Below are positions 7,218 to 15,183 of a stretch of 64,000 bases of DNA, in pieces; positions within the stretch are counted from its first letter, which is position 1; each line of letters starts with the position of its first letter. The position numbers and the translations under genes were made by a program. Location: the NCBI GenBank assembly GCA_000751295.2, contig CCMO02000002.1, positions 580,501-644,500 on the forward strand, given 5' to 3'. The stretch comes from a bacterium YEK0313. GTDB lineage: Bacteria > Pseudomonadota > Alphaproteobacteria > Rhizobiales > Phreatobacteraceae. Below the pieces are notes generated by a model. That model was given only the letters and a program-made list of their open reading frames with translations, was not told the origin of the DNA and did no database searches.

Positions 7218-10200
7218 TCAGCGCCTGAGGCCGGGCGCCGGCCCGATCTCGACCGGCGGCGGCAGCGGCGGCAGGCCGGACATGGGTTCGGCGGGCCCGG
7301 CGCGGCCGTCCAGCGCGCGCCGGATGACGGTGGAAAAGTCTGTGGGCGGCTCTGCGGGCCGGCGCCGCGGCAAGGGCGCAAGCTCGGGCGCAAGTTCGCC
7401 GGCCGCCTCGCTCGGCGCGGTGATCTGCCCGCTCTCGCCCGGTCCCGTTCGGGGCGGCGCCGGCGATTCCTGCGGCACGATCTCGGGCGCGGCGGGTGGT
7501 TCGGCCTCGCGGGCCGGCAGGCGCGAGAAGGCGCGCTGGCGCTGGCGCTCGATCCGGTCGCTCTCGCGCATTTCGAGGCGCAGCGCCTCGCGCTCGACGA
7601 GCCGGAGCCCGAGCCAGCCGGCGACGTCCTCCGCGTCGAGCCGCACCGCGGCGGCGGCGAGCGGCCCTTCGATGTGGAGCGCGACCGGCGGCACGGCATC
7701 GGCGCCAGGCGGCGGCTCGGACGCGATGCGCACCTCCGCGTCCAGACTTCCGGTGCCGAGATCGACGCCACCGTTCCAGCTCACGCGGCCGTTGGCGACG
7801 GCAAAGGCCGCCTCGCCGGCCCGCAGGCGCGTGCCTGACAAGGTCAGCGGCACGTCGAGCGCCGGGAGTTCCACCGGGCGGGCGAGCTCACGCGACATGA
7901 GCGCGGCAAAGCCGGCATCGTCCAGCGGCCGGCCGAGATCCTGCGCGACCTCGGCAGCGCGCGTCGCCCGCCGCAGCGCGCCGGGATGGACGCCGGCGAC
8001 ACCGGCACGCGGCCAGCCGTAACGCCCCTCACCGCGCAGGCTGGTCAGCAGTGCCGCCGGGCTTGCCCCCTCGCCGGTCAGCGCGACGGCCAGCGGCCCG
8101 GCGCCGGCAGCACCCGGCAGAACCAGCGCGAGCGGCACCCGGTCGAGGCCGACCGTCGCCTGCAGCGCCGTAGCATGGGCGGTCCGGTCGAGCGTGATCT
8201 GCCCGGTGGCGCTGCTTCCGCCGAGCCGTGCCGAGATGTCGCGCAGCGCCGTGCGCGCGCCCTGCCGCGACAGCGTCGCGGCAAGGCCCGACAGCGGCGG
8301 ATAGCCGCCGAGCCCCAGCGTGCCGATGCGCAAGGCGACCTCGCCGTCGACACCATCGACCAGCGTGCGGCTGAAACCGGCATCGGCGGCGCGGCCGGCT
8401 TCGGTGTCGATCAGCCAGGCCGGGCCGGTCATGAGGCTCATCAGGGCCTCCGCGCCGATCGCGCCGAGCTCGACGCTGCCGATCACCGTGCGTCCGCGAC
8501 CGGCCAGTGCCGCCTTCACCTCGGTCGGGCCGATGCGGCCTTCCAGGCCATCGAGACGCCAGCCGGCATCGGAGGCTTCGACCCGCGTGGCGAGCCGGGC
8601 CGCCAGGCTGCCGGCGAGCTCGGAGGGAATGCCGGCGAGCGGCAGGACCGGCGCGAGATCCGGCGCGTTCAAGGTGACCGCCAGCGCCATACGCCCGTCG
8701 GTGCCGCGCAGGCCGGCGAAACCGGCCAGCACCTCGGCCGCCTCCGCCTCGCCTTCGATCGTGACGGGGCCGTTGGCCGGCCTGCCCAGCACGAGCTCGA
8801 ATCGCGCCGGCACGGCGGCGGTTGCGAGCGGTACGAGCCCGCCGACGAGGCCGAGAAGCGCGTCGGCGCGCGGCGCTTCCATGACGAGGCTGGTCCGGCC
8901 GGCGAGGCTGTCGGGGGCGGCGAGGCTGCCCGTGCCGGCGGCATCGAGATGCAGCCACGTCCCGCCGACATGTCCCTCGGCGGCAAGGCCGAGGCTGTTG
9001 CCCGGCCCGGCGCGGAAACGGACGCCGAGGTGTTCGTTGCCGAGCCAGGCCGCCCGCTCGGCAACGAACCGGCCGAGCGGCGCAGTCTGCGCATCGCGGC
9101 CGAGCAGGGCGACGAGGCCATCGACGCGCTGCGCGGTGATCCGGCCGGCGACCTCGCCGGTCAAGGGCCCCGAAAGGCCGTCGAGATGACCGGTCACGTC
9201 GAGGCCGAGGCCGGCAAGGTCGGCGATGGCAAGGCGCTCGGCGCGGATGCCGTGGCCGTCCGAGCGCAGCATCAGGTCGAGACCGCGCGCCGACAGGCCG
9301 GCCAGCGTCGCTTCGCCCGCCTTCAGCGTGAGCGTGATGTCGGTGCCCGGATCGAGCCTTGCGCCGGCGCCGCGCGCGAGCCGCCCGAGCAGGTCGAGAT
9401 CGACCATCCCGGCGGTGAGATCGAGCGCGAGCCCGTGCCGGCCGGACGGGGGCATGTCGAGCGCGATGCGGCCGCGGGCGTCCCCGGCCGCCGTTGCGGC
9501 CTCCAGATGGTCCAGCACCAGGCGGCCGGAACCCGCGGTGACGGCGGCGCTCAGGCGGATCGGATCGTCGAGCACGCCGGCAGGCGTCGGCTGGCCGTCG
9601 AGCCAGGACATGAGCAGGCCGGGGCGCGCCGCCTGCAGGCCGAGCGTGCCGGCAAAGCCGAGCGCCGGTTTCAGCGTGACGCGTCCCTTCAGCTCCAGCG
9701 CAGCCTCGCCCGGCAAGCGCGCGTCGAGCCGCCCGGCGGTCCAGCCGGCGGCGGTGCCGGCAAGATCGGCCCGGACGTCGGAGACCAGGGCGCCGCCAAT
9801 GGTCAGCCCGCCAATGTCGAGGCCGAGCGTCACGGGCAGATCGGGCCCGGCCAGCGCCGGCGCGGCGGCGAGCAGCGCCGTCAGCACGTCGCGCGGCGTC
9901 CGCGGGGGGCCGGCGGTTTCCGTCAGCCGATCGAGGTCGACCTGCCGTGCCGTGAACACGGCTTCGAGCGCCGGCCTGCCGCCCCAGAGGTAGCGCAGGG
10001 AGCCGGTCGCGCGCGCCGCACGCTCGGCCGTGCCGAGCACGGCCTCCGCCCGCTCGAACACCAGGGCGTCGGCGGTGGCCGCGGCCGGCCCGGCGATACG
10101 CCAGGGCAGGGCGCCGGCCCGGCCGCTGACGACCACCATGCCGTCGAAGCGCGGATTGCCCGGCCCGCCGGTCTCGCCCTCGGCTTCGAGGGAGAGGCTG

Positions 10201-10796
10201 CTCAGCGGATCCTGGGCGCGCAGCCGGAGCGCCAGGCCGCCATGTTCGGGAAAGCTCGCCAGCAATTGCACCGGCACGGCCCGCTCTGCCGTCACGGCCC
10301 TGCCCTCGAGCCGCACGGGTCCGCGCGTGCCGCGCGACTCGCCCTGCAGCGCGATGCGCTCGGCGATCAGCGTCTGCCGTCCGGAGGCGTCGGCGACCGC
10401 CAGGCGGGCGTTCTCCACCGTGATCTCCTCGGCGGCCAGCGCCTGGCGCGGCAGTCCGCCCTCGCGGATGGTGAGATCGACGTCGCGCAGATGCACCGCG
10501 GTCAGGGCCACCTCGCCGCGCATGAGCGGCGCCACCCTCAGCTCGCCGCGCAACCGGCCGATCTTGGCGCCGGTCTCCGCGCTGCCGATGGTCACGTCGC
10601 GGGCATCGATCGTGATCGCCGGCAGAAGGCGCACGGACAGGTCGCCGCCGATCGTCACCGGCAGGCCGACCAGCCGGGAGGCTTCGGCTTCGATCAGCGG
10701 CTTGTGCCGGGTCCAGTCGATCAGCCACGGACCGGCGAGAGCCGCAAGGATCGCCATGATCAGGGCGATCCCGATGGCGAGGAGCGTGTTCTGCAC
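7218..10796 (-). CDS. Large AsmA family protein
   Basis: This 1192-residue protein has one N-terminal membrane helix (LLAIGIALIMAILAALAGPWL) and then a long beta-rich periplasmic body. That is the layout of AsmA/YhdP-like proteins, which bridge inner and outer membranes and are linked to phospholipid transport and outer-membrane balance. The opening is characteristic: an EAEASRLVGLPVTIGGDLSVR segment, then repeated strand patterns of the type ITIDARDVTIG. The AsmA-like C-terminal region runs to about residue 1080. The last ~90 residues are Pro/Arg/Glu-rich and probably disordered (PLPRRRPAEPP, LPPLPPPVEIGP). The gene stands between the extensin-like gene and tmRNA on the same strand. The exact cargo is unknown. 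Confidence 0.87.
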   Translation of the reverse strand: MQNTLLAIGIALIMAILAALAGPWLIDWTRHKPLIEAEASRLVGLPVTIGGDLSVRLLPAITIDARDVTIGSAETGAKIGRLRGELRVAPLMRGEVALTAVHLRDVDLTIREGGLPRQALAAEEITVENARLAVADASGRQTLIAERIALQGESRGTRGPVRLEGRAVTAERAVPVQLLASFPEHGGLALRLRAQDPLSSLSLEAEGETGGPGNPRFDGMVVVSGRAGALPWRIAGPAAATADALVFERAEAVLGTAERAARATGSLRYLWGGRPALEAVFTARQVDLDRLTETAGPPRTPRDVLTALLAAAPALAGPDLPVTLGLDIGGLTIGGALVSDVRADLAGTAAGWTAGRLDARLPGEAALELKGRVTLKPALGFAGTLGLQAARPGLLMSWLDGQPTPAGVLDDPIRLSAAVTAGSGRLVLDHLEAATAAGDARGRIALDMPPSGRHGLALDLTAGMVDLDLLGRLARGAGARLDPGTDITLTLKAGEATLAGLSARGLDLMLRSDGHGIRAERLAIADLAGLGLDVTGHLDGLSGPLTGEVAGRITAQRVDGLVALLGRDAQTAPLGRFVAERAAWLGNEHLGVRFRAGPGNSLGLAAEGHVGGTWLHLDAAGTGSLAAPDSLAGRTSLVMEAPRADALLGLVGGLVPLATAAVPARFELVLGRPANGPVTIEGEAEAAEVLAGFAGLRGTDGRMALAVTLNAPDLAPVLPLAGIPSELAGSLAARLATRVEASDAGWRLDGLEGRIGPTEVKAALAGRGRTVIGSVELGAIGAEALMSLMTGPAWLIDTEAGRAADAGFSRTLVDGVDGEVALRIGTLGLGGYPPLSGLAATLSRQGARTALRDISARLGGSSATGQITLDRTAHATALQATVGLDRVPLALVLPGAAGAGPLAVALTGEGASPAALLTSLRGEGRYGWPRAGVAGVHPGALRRATRAAEVAQDLGRPLDDAGFAALMSRELARPVELPALDVPLTLSGTRLRAGEAAFAVANGRVSWNGGVDLGTGSLDAEVRIASEPPPGADAVPPVALHIEGPLAAAAVRLDAEDVAGWLGLRLVEREALRLEMRESDRIERQRQRAFSRLPAREAEPPAAPEIVPQESPAPPRTGPGESGQITAPSEAAGELAPELAPLPRRRPAEPPTDFSTVIRRALDGRAGPAEPMSGLPPLPPPVEIGPAPGLRR

Positions 10797-10853
10797 GATG
10801 AACGATCCGGCGAAGGCCTGTCTGACGAGCCGGATTCTAGGCGATCGTGGCTG

Positions 10854-10882
10854 CGATCGGAAGGCCGAAAGCCCTCCGATCG
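10854..10882 (-). terminator. Hairpin between the extensin-like gene and the AsmA gene
   Basis: CGATCGGA and TCCGATCG with inner GGC/GCC form a stable stem with a short loop, eight bases after the extensin-like stop. No U-run follows on the minus strand. It may be a weak terminator or an mRNA-stabilising stem. Confidence 0.45.
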
Positions 10883-10889
10883 CCCGCCG

Positions 10890-11666
10890 TCAGCGGATCG
10901 GGTTGTCCTGGCGGCCGAATCCCCAGCCGAAGCCGGCGGTGGGCGGCACCAATTGCGGCAGCTGGATCGTTTCCGGCCGCGGCCGGCAGACACGCCGCGT
11001 CCAGCGCGCATCGTGGCGGGCGAGGTCCAGGTGGAAATGGTCGTAGTGGAAGGTGTTGTAGCCGGGCCCGAGCACGGTGGTGAAATGGTCGCAGGCGCGA
11101 ATGAACACCTCGCGCAGGAAACCTGCTTCACGGGTGTCGCCGCGCCAGTCCTGGCGGACCACCACGGTCTGGCCGTTGTTCAGCACGAAGGCGAAGACGT
11201 CGAGCGCGTTGCCATAGGCGTGTTCGGACATGCGCGCGCGGGAGCCGCCGACCATGCCGCGGCAGGCGAAGGAGCCGGCCTTGACCTCGACGACGGTCGC
11301 GCCGAGCCAGCGCTGGGCCGCCGGCTGGACGGCGTTGTCGATCCAGCGGTCGACGGTCGGCACCATCTGGCAGGCGAGCGTCTGGGGGCGGCTGTAGCTC
11401 ACCGCGCCGTGCGACTGGGCCGCCACCCGCAGCGGATAGTCCATGCCGCAGCCGCCCGGACCGTTGATGGCATTCGTCCGCTGGACGTAGCGCGACATCT
11501 GCACCGCGCCCGAGGACATGCAGCGGCTTTCGAGCTCCGAACGCCAGGCCTCGCGCCGCTCATAGGCGAAGCGGCCGCAGGCGGCGAGCGCCAGCCCGAC
11601 GGCGACGAAAATGCCCCATCGCACCGCCCTGCGGCGGATCAAGTCTCTGCCGTACGCAATACTCAC
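10890..11666 (-). CDS. Extensin-like C-terminal domain lipoprotein
   Basis: This 258-residue exported protein carries the Extensin-like_C domain, widespread in Rhizobiales and related to LAS-type metallopeptidases that act on peptidoglycan peptides. After a basic start and a hydrophobic helix comes a lipobox, ALAAC, so the protein is probably a lipoprotein anchored at Cys30. The domain shows a first metal-site motif MSEHAYGNALDVFAF and a second NTFHYDHFHLDLARH. Both are the conserved His/Asp clusters of the family. The enzymatic activity is inferred from the fold and not established here. It precedes the AsmA gene by 93 bases, with a hairpin between them. Confidence 0.88.
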   Translation of the reverse strand: MSIAYGRDLIRRRAVRWGIFVAVGLALAACGRFAYERREAWRSELESRCMSSGAVQMSRYVQRTNAINGPGGCGMDYPLRVAAQSHGAVSYSRPQTLACQMVPTVDRWIDNAVQPAAQRWLGATVVEVKAGSFACRGMVGGSRARMSEHAYGNALDVFAFVLNNGQTVVVRQDWRGDTREAGFLREVFIRACDHFTTVLGPGYNTFHYDHFHLDLARHDARWTRRVCRPRPETIQLPQLVPPTAGFGWGFGRQDNPIR

Positions 11667-11904
11667 CGGCCCGTCCCGACAATTTGCGAGATGCCCCTAA
11701 CCCGGCATTCATCATGACCGAGCGAGGTGAACGGCGACCCAACAAATGGGGTTAAGCAGGTCTTAAGGCGGAGGCCCGCCGCGAAACGCTTGCTTTGCCC
11801 CGCCGCGCGGCCTAACCGAAGGTTCGGGCAACGGCGCCGGCGGGTCTCGCAGGCCCTCGCGGGGACCGCACGAGCCCGCCCTTTTGCGAAGGCAGTTCGA
11901 CGGC

Positions 11905-12717
11905 ATGCCCCAACGCTTCAACGACCCGGCTTTGATGGAGGCCCTCGGCACGCTCGCAGGCGCGGCGGGCGAGCGGATCATGGCCCATCACGGCTGCTCG
12001 GCGGCAGCCAAGACCGACGGCTCGCCGGTGACCGCGGCGGACGAGGAGGCCGAAGCCATCATCCTCGCCGGGCTGGCGCAACTCCTGCCGGGCGTGCCGA
12101 TCCTCGCCGAGGAATCCGCCGCGGCGGGTCGGCTTCCCGACCGCACCGATCTTTTCATCGCCGTCGACCCGCTCGACGGGACCCGCGAATTCCTGGCCGG
12201 CAATGGCGAGTTCACCGTCAATATCGCCCTCGTCGCCGGGGGCGAGCCGGTCGCCGGCATCGTCTATGCGCCGGCGCGCCAGCGCCTGTGGCTGGGGGCC
12301 GCCGGCAAGGCCGAGGCGATGACGCTCGAGCCCGGTGCCGCGATCGCCGCCGCGCAGAACCGCACACCGATCCGCACCCGCCCGGTGCCGGCCGGCGGAC
12401 CGGTCGCCCTGGTGAGCCGCTCGCATCCCGAGGCGGCGGCCGAGGAGTTTCTGGCGCGCCATGGCGTGACGCGCCGGCAGCCGATGGGCTCGTCGCTGAA
12501 ATATGCGGTCATCGCCGAGGGCGGCGCCGACCTCACCGTGCGCTTCGCGCCGATCACCGAATGGGACATCGCCGCCGGCCATGCGCTGCTGGTCGCCGCC
12601 GGCGGCCGGATGGCGATGCCCGACGGCCGGCCGATCCGCTATGGCCGCGCCGAGATCGGCTTCAAGACCGCCTCGTTCCTCGCCGCCAGCGGCGCGCTGA
12701 AGCTTTCGGCCGGATAG
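11905..12717 (+). CDS. cysQ: 3'(2'),5'-bisphosphate nucleotidase CysQ
   Basis: CysQ removes the 3'-phosphate from adenosine 3',5'-bisphosphate, the by-product of sulfate activation, and belongs to the inositol monophosphatase fold. The 270-residue protein has the metal-binding series of that superfamily: ILAEES at residues 66-71, VDPLDGTREF at 87-96, and the C-terminal EWDIAAGHALL. The ATG at 11905 gives MPQRFNDPALM; an in-frame TTG upstream is less likely. It is alone on the plus strand and converges on the sulfide-response operon. Inositol monophosphatase activity is an alternative, but overall similarity favours CysQ. Confidence 0.9.
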   Translation: MPQRFNDPALMEALGTLAGAAGERIMAHHGCSAAAKTDGSPVTAADEEAEAIILAGLAQLLPGVPILAEESAAAGRLPDRTDLFIAVDPLDGTREFLAGNGEFTVNIALVAGGEPVAGIVYAPARQRLWLGAAGKAEAMTLEPGAAIAAAQNRTPIRTRPVPAGGPVALVSRSHPEAAAEEFLARHGVTRRQPMGSSLKYAVIAEGGADLTVRFAPITEWDIAAGHALLVAAGGRMAMPDGRPIRYGRAEIGFKTASFLAASGALKLSAG

Positions 12718-12720
12718 CGA

Positions 12721-12751
12721 ACGGCGCGGGGCGGATGGCGGGGCGCGCCGT
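12721..12751. terminator. Hairpin between convergent cysQ and the BigR operon
   Basis: ACGGCGCG and CGCGCCGT form an eight-base-pair stem in the 41-base gap between two converging genes. No U-run is present on either side, so it may act as a weak bidirectional stop. Confidence 0.4.
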
Positions 12752-12758
12752 CGCCCAA

Positions 12759-13199
12759 TCATCCGCCTGCTCTTCGCTCCGCTTTCTTCGCCATCTGCCC
12801 GTGGATCAGCATGCCGGCCAGCATGGCCGCGACGAAGACGGCGGTCGGGGCAAGGCCGAGGACCAGCGACGCGACGGCCGGGCCCGGGCAGAGCCCGGCC
12901 ATGCCCCAGCCGATGCCGAACAGGGCGGAGCCTGCGACGAGCCGGCCGTCGACGGTGGTCTTCACCGGCAGTTCGAAGCGCTCGGCGAGCATCGGCCGCG
13001 CCAGGCGGCGCCGCGCGAGCGTTCCGAGGCCGGCGACCGCGACGGCGCCGGCCAGCACGAAGGCAAGGCTCGGGTCCCAGGCCCCGGTGATGTCGAGAAA
13101 GCCGCGGACGCGGGCCGGATCGAGCATCCCCGACAGGGACAGGCCGAAGCCGAACAGAAGGCCCGAGGCGAGCGCCGCGGCGAGACGGAGCGCGATCAT
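12759..13199 (-). CDS. YeeE/YedE half-transporter, second subunit (PmpB-like)
   Basis: This 146-residue membrane protein, with about four helices, matches half of the YeeE/YedE (TsuA) sulfur-transport family. The signature WGMAGLCPGPAVASL carries Cys104, the kind of conserved cysteine that passes thiosulfate or related sulfur species through the channel. The ATG at 13199 overlaps the stop of the first half (ATGA), so the two halves are coupled. They probably assemble as a pair replacing the fused long YeeE protein. It is the last gene of blh-bigR-yeeE1-yeeE2. The substrate is not proven; the operon suggests thiosulfate, sulfite or persulfide-derived sulfur. Confidence 0.88.
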   Translation of the reverse strand: MIALRLAAALASGLLFGFGLSLSGMLDPARVRGFLDITGAWDPSLAFVLAGAVAVAGLGTLARRRLARPMLAERFELPVKTTVDGRLVAGSALFGIGWGMAGLCPGPAVASLVLGLAPTAVFVAAMLAGMLIHGQMAKKAERRAGG

Positions 13200-13612
13200 G
13201 GCTGGACCCATCCCATGACGAGAACGGTCAGGATGCCGGTGGCGAGGAAGGTCGCGACGGCCGCGAACGAGCGCGGCGACAGGCGGGCGAGCCCGGCAAC
13301 GCCGTGACCGCTGGTGCAGCCCGAACCGAGCCGGGTGCCAAATCCGACGAGCAGGCCGGCTGCTGCAACCACGGCCAGCGACTGCGTGACATGGACCGCC
13401 GGCCAGGCACCGACGCCGAAGCGATAGGCGAGCGGGCCGGCGAGCAGGCCGAGGACAAAAGCCAGATTGGCCGCCAGCCGCTCGTCCGGCCTGCGGGCGA
13501 GGCCCGCGACAATGCCGCTGATGCCGGCAATCCGGCCGTTGAGCAGCATGAGCAGGGCAACCGACAGGCCGATCAGCAGGCCTCCGGCGAACGAGGCGGC
13601 ATAGCCGGTCAT
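13196..13612 (-). CDS. YeeE/YedE half-transporter, first subunit (PmpA-like)
   Basis: This 138-residue membrane protein has four to five helices and is the N-terminal-type half of the YeeE/YedE family. The motif RLGSGCTSGHGVAGLARLS around Cys99 is the diagnostic signature of this half. The start overlaps the bigR stop (ATGA), and the stop overlaps the start of the partner gene (ATGA). Three consecutive genes are therefore translated as a chain. Similar two-gene arrangements next to BigR and a persulfide dioxygenase are known in other Proteobacteria, which supports a sulfur-export or -import role linked to sulfide stress. Confidence 0.9.
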   Translation of the reverse strand: MTGYAASFAGGLLIGLSVALLMLLNGRIAGISGIVAGLARRPDERLAANLAFVLGLLAGPLAYRFGVGAWPAVHVTQSLAVVAAAGLLVGFGTRLGSGCTSGHGVAGLARLSPRSFAAVATFLATGILTVLVMGWVQP

Positions 13613-13956
13613 CGGGCGGCCTCCGTACCCCTGGCGATATCGGCACAGAAGATCGCGTGCAGCGCGCCGACGAGATCGGCTGCCTTGGTGCCGGTCAGCC
13701 GATAGAAGATGCGCTTCGACAGCCGGCGCGTCCGGACGATGCCGGCCCGGCGCAGCACGGTGAGCTGCTGCGACAGGGTCGGCTGGTGGATGCCGAGCCG
13801 CTGCTCCAGCTCGCCGACCGAAAATTCGCCCTCGACCAGCGTGCAGACGAGCATCAGGCGGTGGCGGTTGGCGAGCGTCTTCAAGAGCTCGGCCACCTCG
13901 CCGGCGCGCTCCTGAAGCGGGCTCTCCGTCACGTCGTCCGCGCCATCCCCTGTCAT
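13609..13956 (-). CDS. bigR: BigR, ArsR-type persulfide-sensing repressor
   Basis: BigR is a winged-helix ArsR-family repressor that lifts from DNA when two cysteines form a disulfide or polysulfide bridge upon sulfide stress. The predicted 115-residue protein matches BigR closely through LMLVCTLVEGEFSVGELEQ and the recognition helix QPTLSQQLTVLR. Both sensor cysteines are present: Cys38 and Cys104 (AIFCA), 66 residues apart as in the Xylella/Agrobacterium protein (42 and 108). The ATG at 13956 gives the family length; upstream in-frame starts would lie inside blh. The gene sits four bases after blh and overlaps the first yeeE half. Confidence 0.94.
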   Translation of the reverse strand: MTGDGADDVTESPLQERAGEVAELLKTLANRHRLMLVCTLVEGEFSVGELEQRLGIHQPTLSQQLTVLRRAGIVRTRRLSKRIFYRLTGTKAADLVGALHAIFCADIARGTEAAR

Positions 13957-13960
13957 GGCG

Positions 13961-14860
13961 TCATCCCCAGGCTGCGCCGGTGAGCGCGTCGAGTGGAAAT
14001 TTGAGGTAGCGGCGGCCATCGGGCGCAGGTTCCGGCAGGCGGCCGCCGCGAATATTGACCTGAAGCGCGTGCAGGATCAGGCGCGGCATCGGCAAGGTGC
14101 GATCGCGCGCCTCGCGCAGCGCGATGAAATCCGCCTCGTTCCGGCCGGCAATGTGGGGATTGTCGCGCTTCTGCTCGGCGACCGAACTCTCCCAGCGCGC
14201 CGGGCGGCCGCCCGGGCGATAGTCGTGGCCGGTGAACAGCCGCGTCCCGTCCGGCAGGGCCAGGATCGCCTCGATCGAGCGCCAGAGCCGGCGTGCCGAA
14301 CCACCCGGGAAATCGGCCCGCGCCGTGCCGCTGTCGGGCATGAACAGGGTGTCGTGGATGAAGGCGGCATCGCCGACCACGTAGCTGACCGAGGCGAGCG
14401 TGTGGCCGGGAGAGAACATGACGCGCGCCTCCAGGCTGCCGATCATGAAGCGGTCGCCGTCGGCGAAGAGATGGTCCCATTGCGAGCCGTCGACGGCGAG
14501 ATCGTCGAAACCGTAGATCTCCTTCCACAGCGCCTGAACGTCGACGATGCCGGCCCCGATCGCCGTCGGCGCGCCGGTCCTCGCCTTCAGGTAGGCCGCG
14601 GCCGAGAAATGGTCGGCATGGGGGTGGGTGTCGAGGATCCAGGCGACGGTCAGCCCCTTCTCCGCCACATGGGCCAGAATGGCATCGGCGCTGGCGGTCG
14701 CCGTCGAGCCGGACTTTTCGTCGAAGTCGAGGACCGGGTCGATGATCGCCGCCATGCCGGTGGCGAGGTCGGCGACGACATATTGGACGCTCGACGTCCT
14801 CGGCTCGTAGAACGCCGTCACGTCGGGCCTGACGGGGCTGGCTGCGGCACGTTCGATCAT
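13961..14860 (-). CDS. blh: Persulfide dioxygenase, metallo-beta-lactamase fold (Blh/ETHE1-like)
   Basis: This enzyme oxidises glutathione persulfide to sulfite and is the detoxifying step of BigR operons. The protein (about 299 residues) shows the ETHE1-type metal site. DTHPHADHFSAAAYL supplies the His-x-His-x-Asp-His cluster, FSPGHTLASVSYV gives the next His, a DTLFMPDSGTARADF loop supplies the bridging Asp, and LFTGHDY the last His. The C-terminal RWESSVAEQKRDNPHI is typical of the Blh branch. I prefer the ATG at 14860, which has GGGGAG ten bases upstream; ATGs at 14869 and 14878 are possible. The operator at 14900-14926 lies just ahead. Confidence 0.93.
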   Translation of the reverse strand: MIERAAASPVRPDVTAFYEPRTSSVQYVVADLATGMAAIIDPVLDFDEKSGSTATASADAILAHVAEKGLTVAWILDTHPHADHFSAAAYLKARTGAPTAIGAGIVDVQALWKEIYGFDDLAVDGSQWDHLFADGDRFMIGSLEARVMFSPGHTLASVSYVVGDAAFIHDTLFMPDSGTARADFPGGSARRLWRSIEAILALPDGTRLFTGHDYRPGGRPARWESSVAEQKRDNPHIAGRNEADFIALREARDRTLPMPRLILHALQVNIRGGRLPEPAPDGRRYLKFPLDALTGAAWG

Positions 14861-14899
14861 GATCGGCATTCTCCCCATGCACGTATCGGTCCGGCATAC

Positions 14900-14926
14900 A
14901 TTATATAGTTAAGTAAATTGTATAAT
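14900..14926. promoter_or_regulatory. Candidate BigR operator
   Basis: ATTATATA and TGTATAAT form an imperfect inverted repeat separated by 11 bases in an A+T-rich island within otherwise GC-rich DNA. It resembles the A+T-rich palindrome bound by BigR in Xylella and Agrobacterium. It lies about 40 bases upstream of the blh start. A TATAAT on the minus strand (14905-14900) overlaps it, so bound BigR would block the promoter. No binding data are available. Confidence 0.7.
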
Positions 14927-15014
14927 ATGGCGCGAGCAAGGCGCCGCTCGCGATCGGCCGCAGCACCGGCCAGCCGGCTGATCCCACTCATGAATTCCAC
15001 TTCACTGGAAACGA

Positions 15015-15044
15015 TCAAAACTACAGTTTTGAAATATTCCAAAA
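15015..15044. promoter_or_regulatory. Overlapping palindromes upstream of the iron transporter
   Basis: A perfect palindrome TCAAAACT-AC-AGTTTTGA occupies 15015-15032. It overlaps a near-perfect 18-base inverted repeat TTTTGAAATATTCCAAAA at 15027-15044. The second has the TTTnGAAnnnTTCnAAA look of Irr (iron control element) sites in Rhizobiales. Both lie about 140-170 bases ahead of the ferric-binding protein gene. Regulation by Irr or another iron regulator is inference from motif and position. Confidence 0.45.
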
Positions 15045-15183
15045 TGTTTTCAGAGGCTTGTACGGGTTGCGGGCCACGCTAGGATGCGGCTCGAAGCTCC
15101 CGGTACGTCACTGCGGGCCGAACAACAGCGCCGCGGCCGCCCCTCACGTGTCGGCCAGCACAAGAACTGGCGGAGACCAGACC

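Noticed and set aside
7058..7771. A 237-codon minus-strand frame crossing the tmRNA and the end of the AsmA gene
   Set aside because: It overlaps a certain RNA gene and a certain protein gene in another frame.
7986..11717. A 1243-codon open frame on the plus strand over the AsmA and extensin-like genes
   Set aside because: The opposite strand encodes recognisable proteins throughout. This frame has the Arg/Gln/Gly composition of a shadow and no ribosome-binding site.
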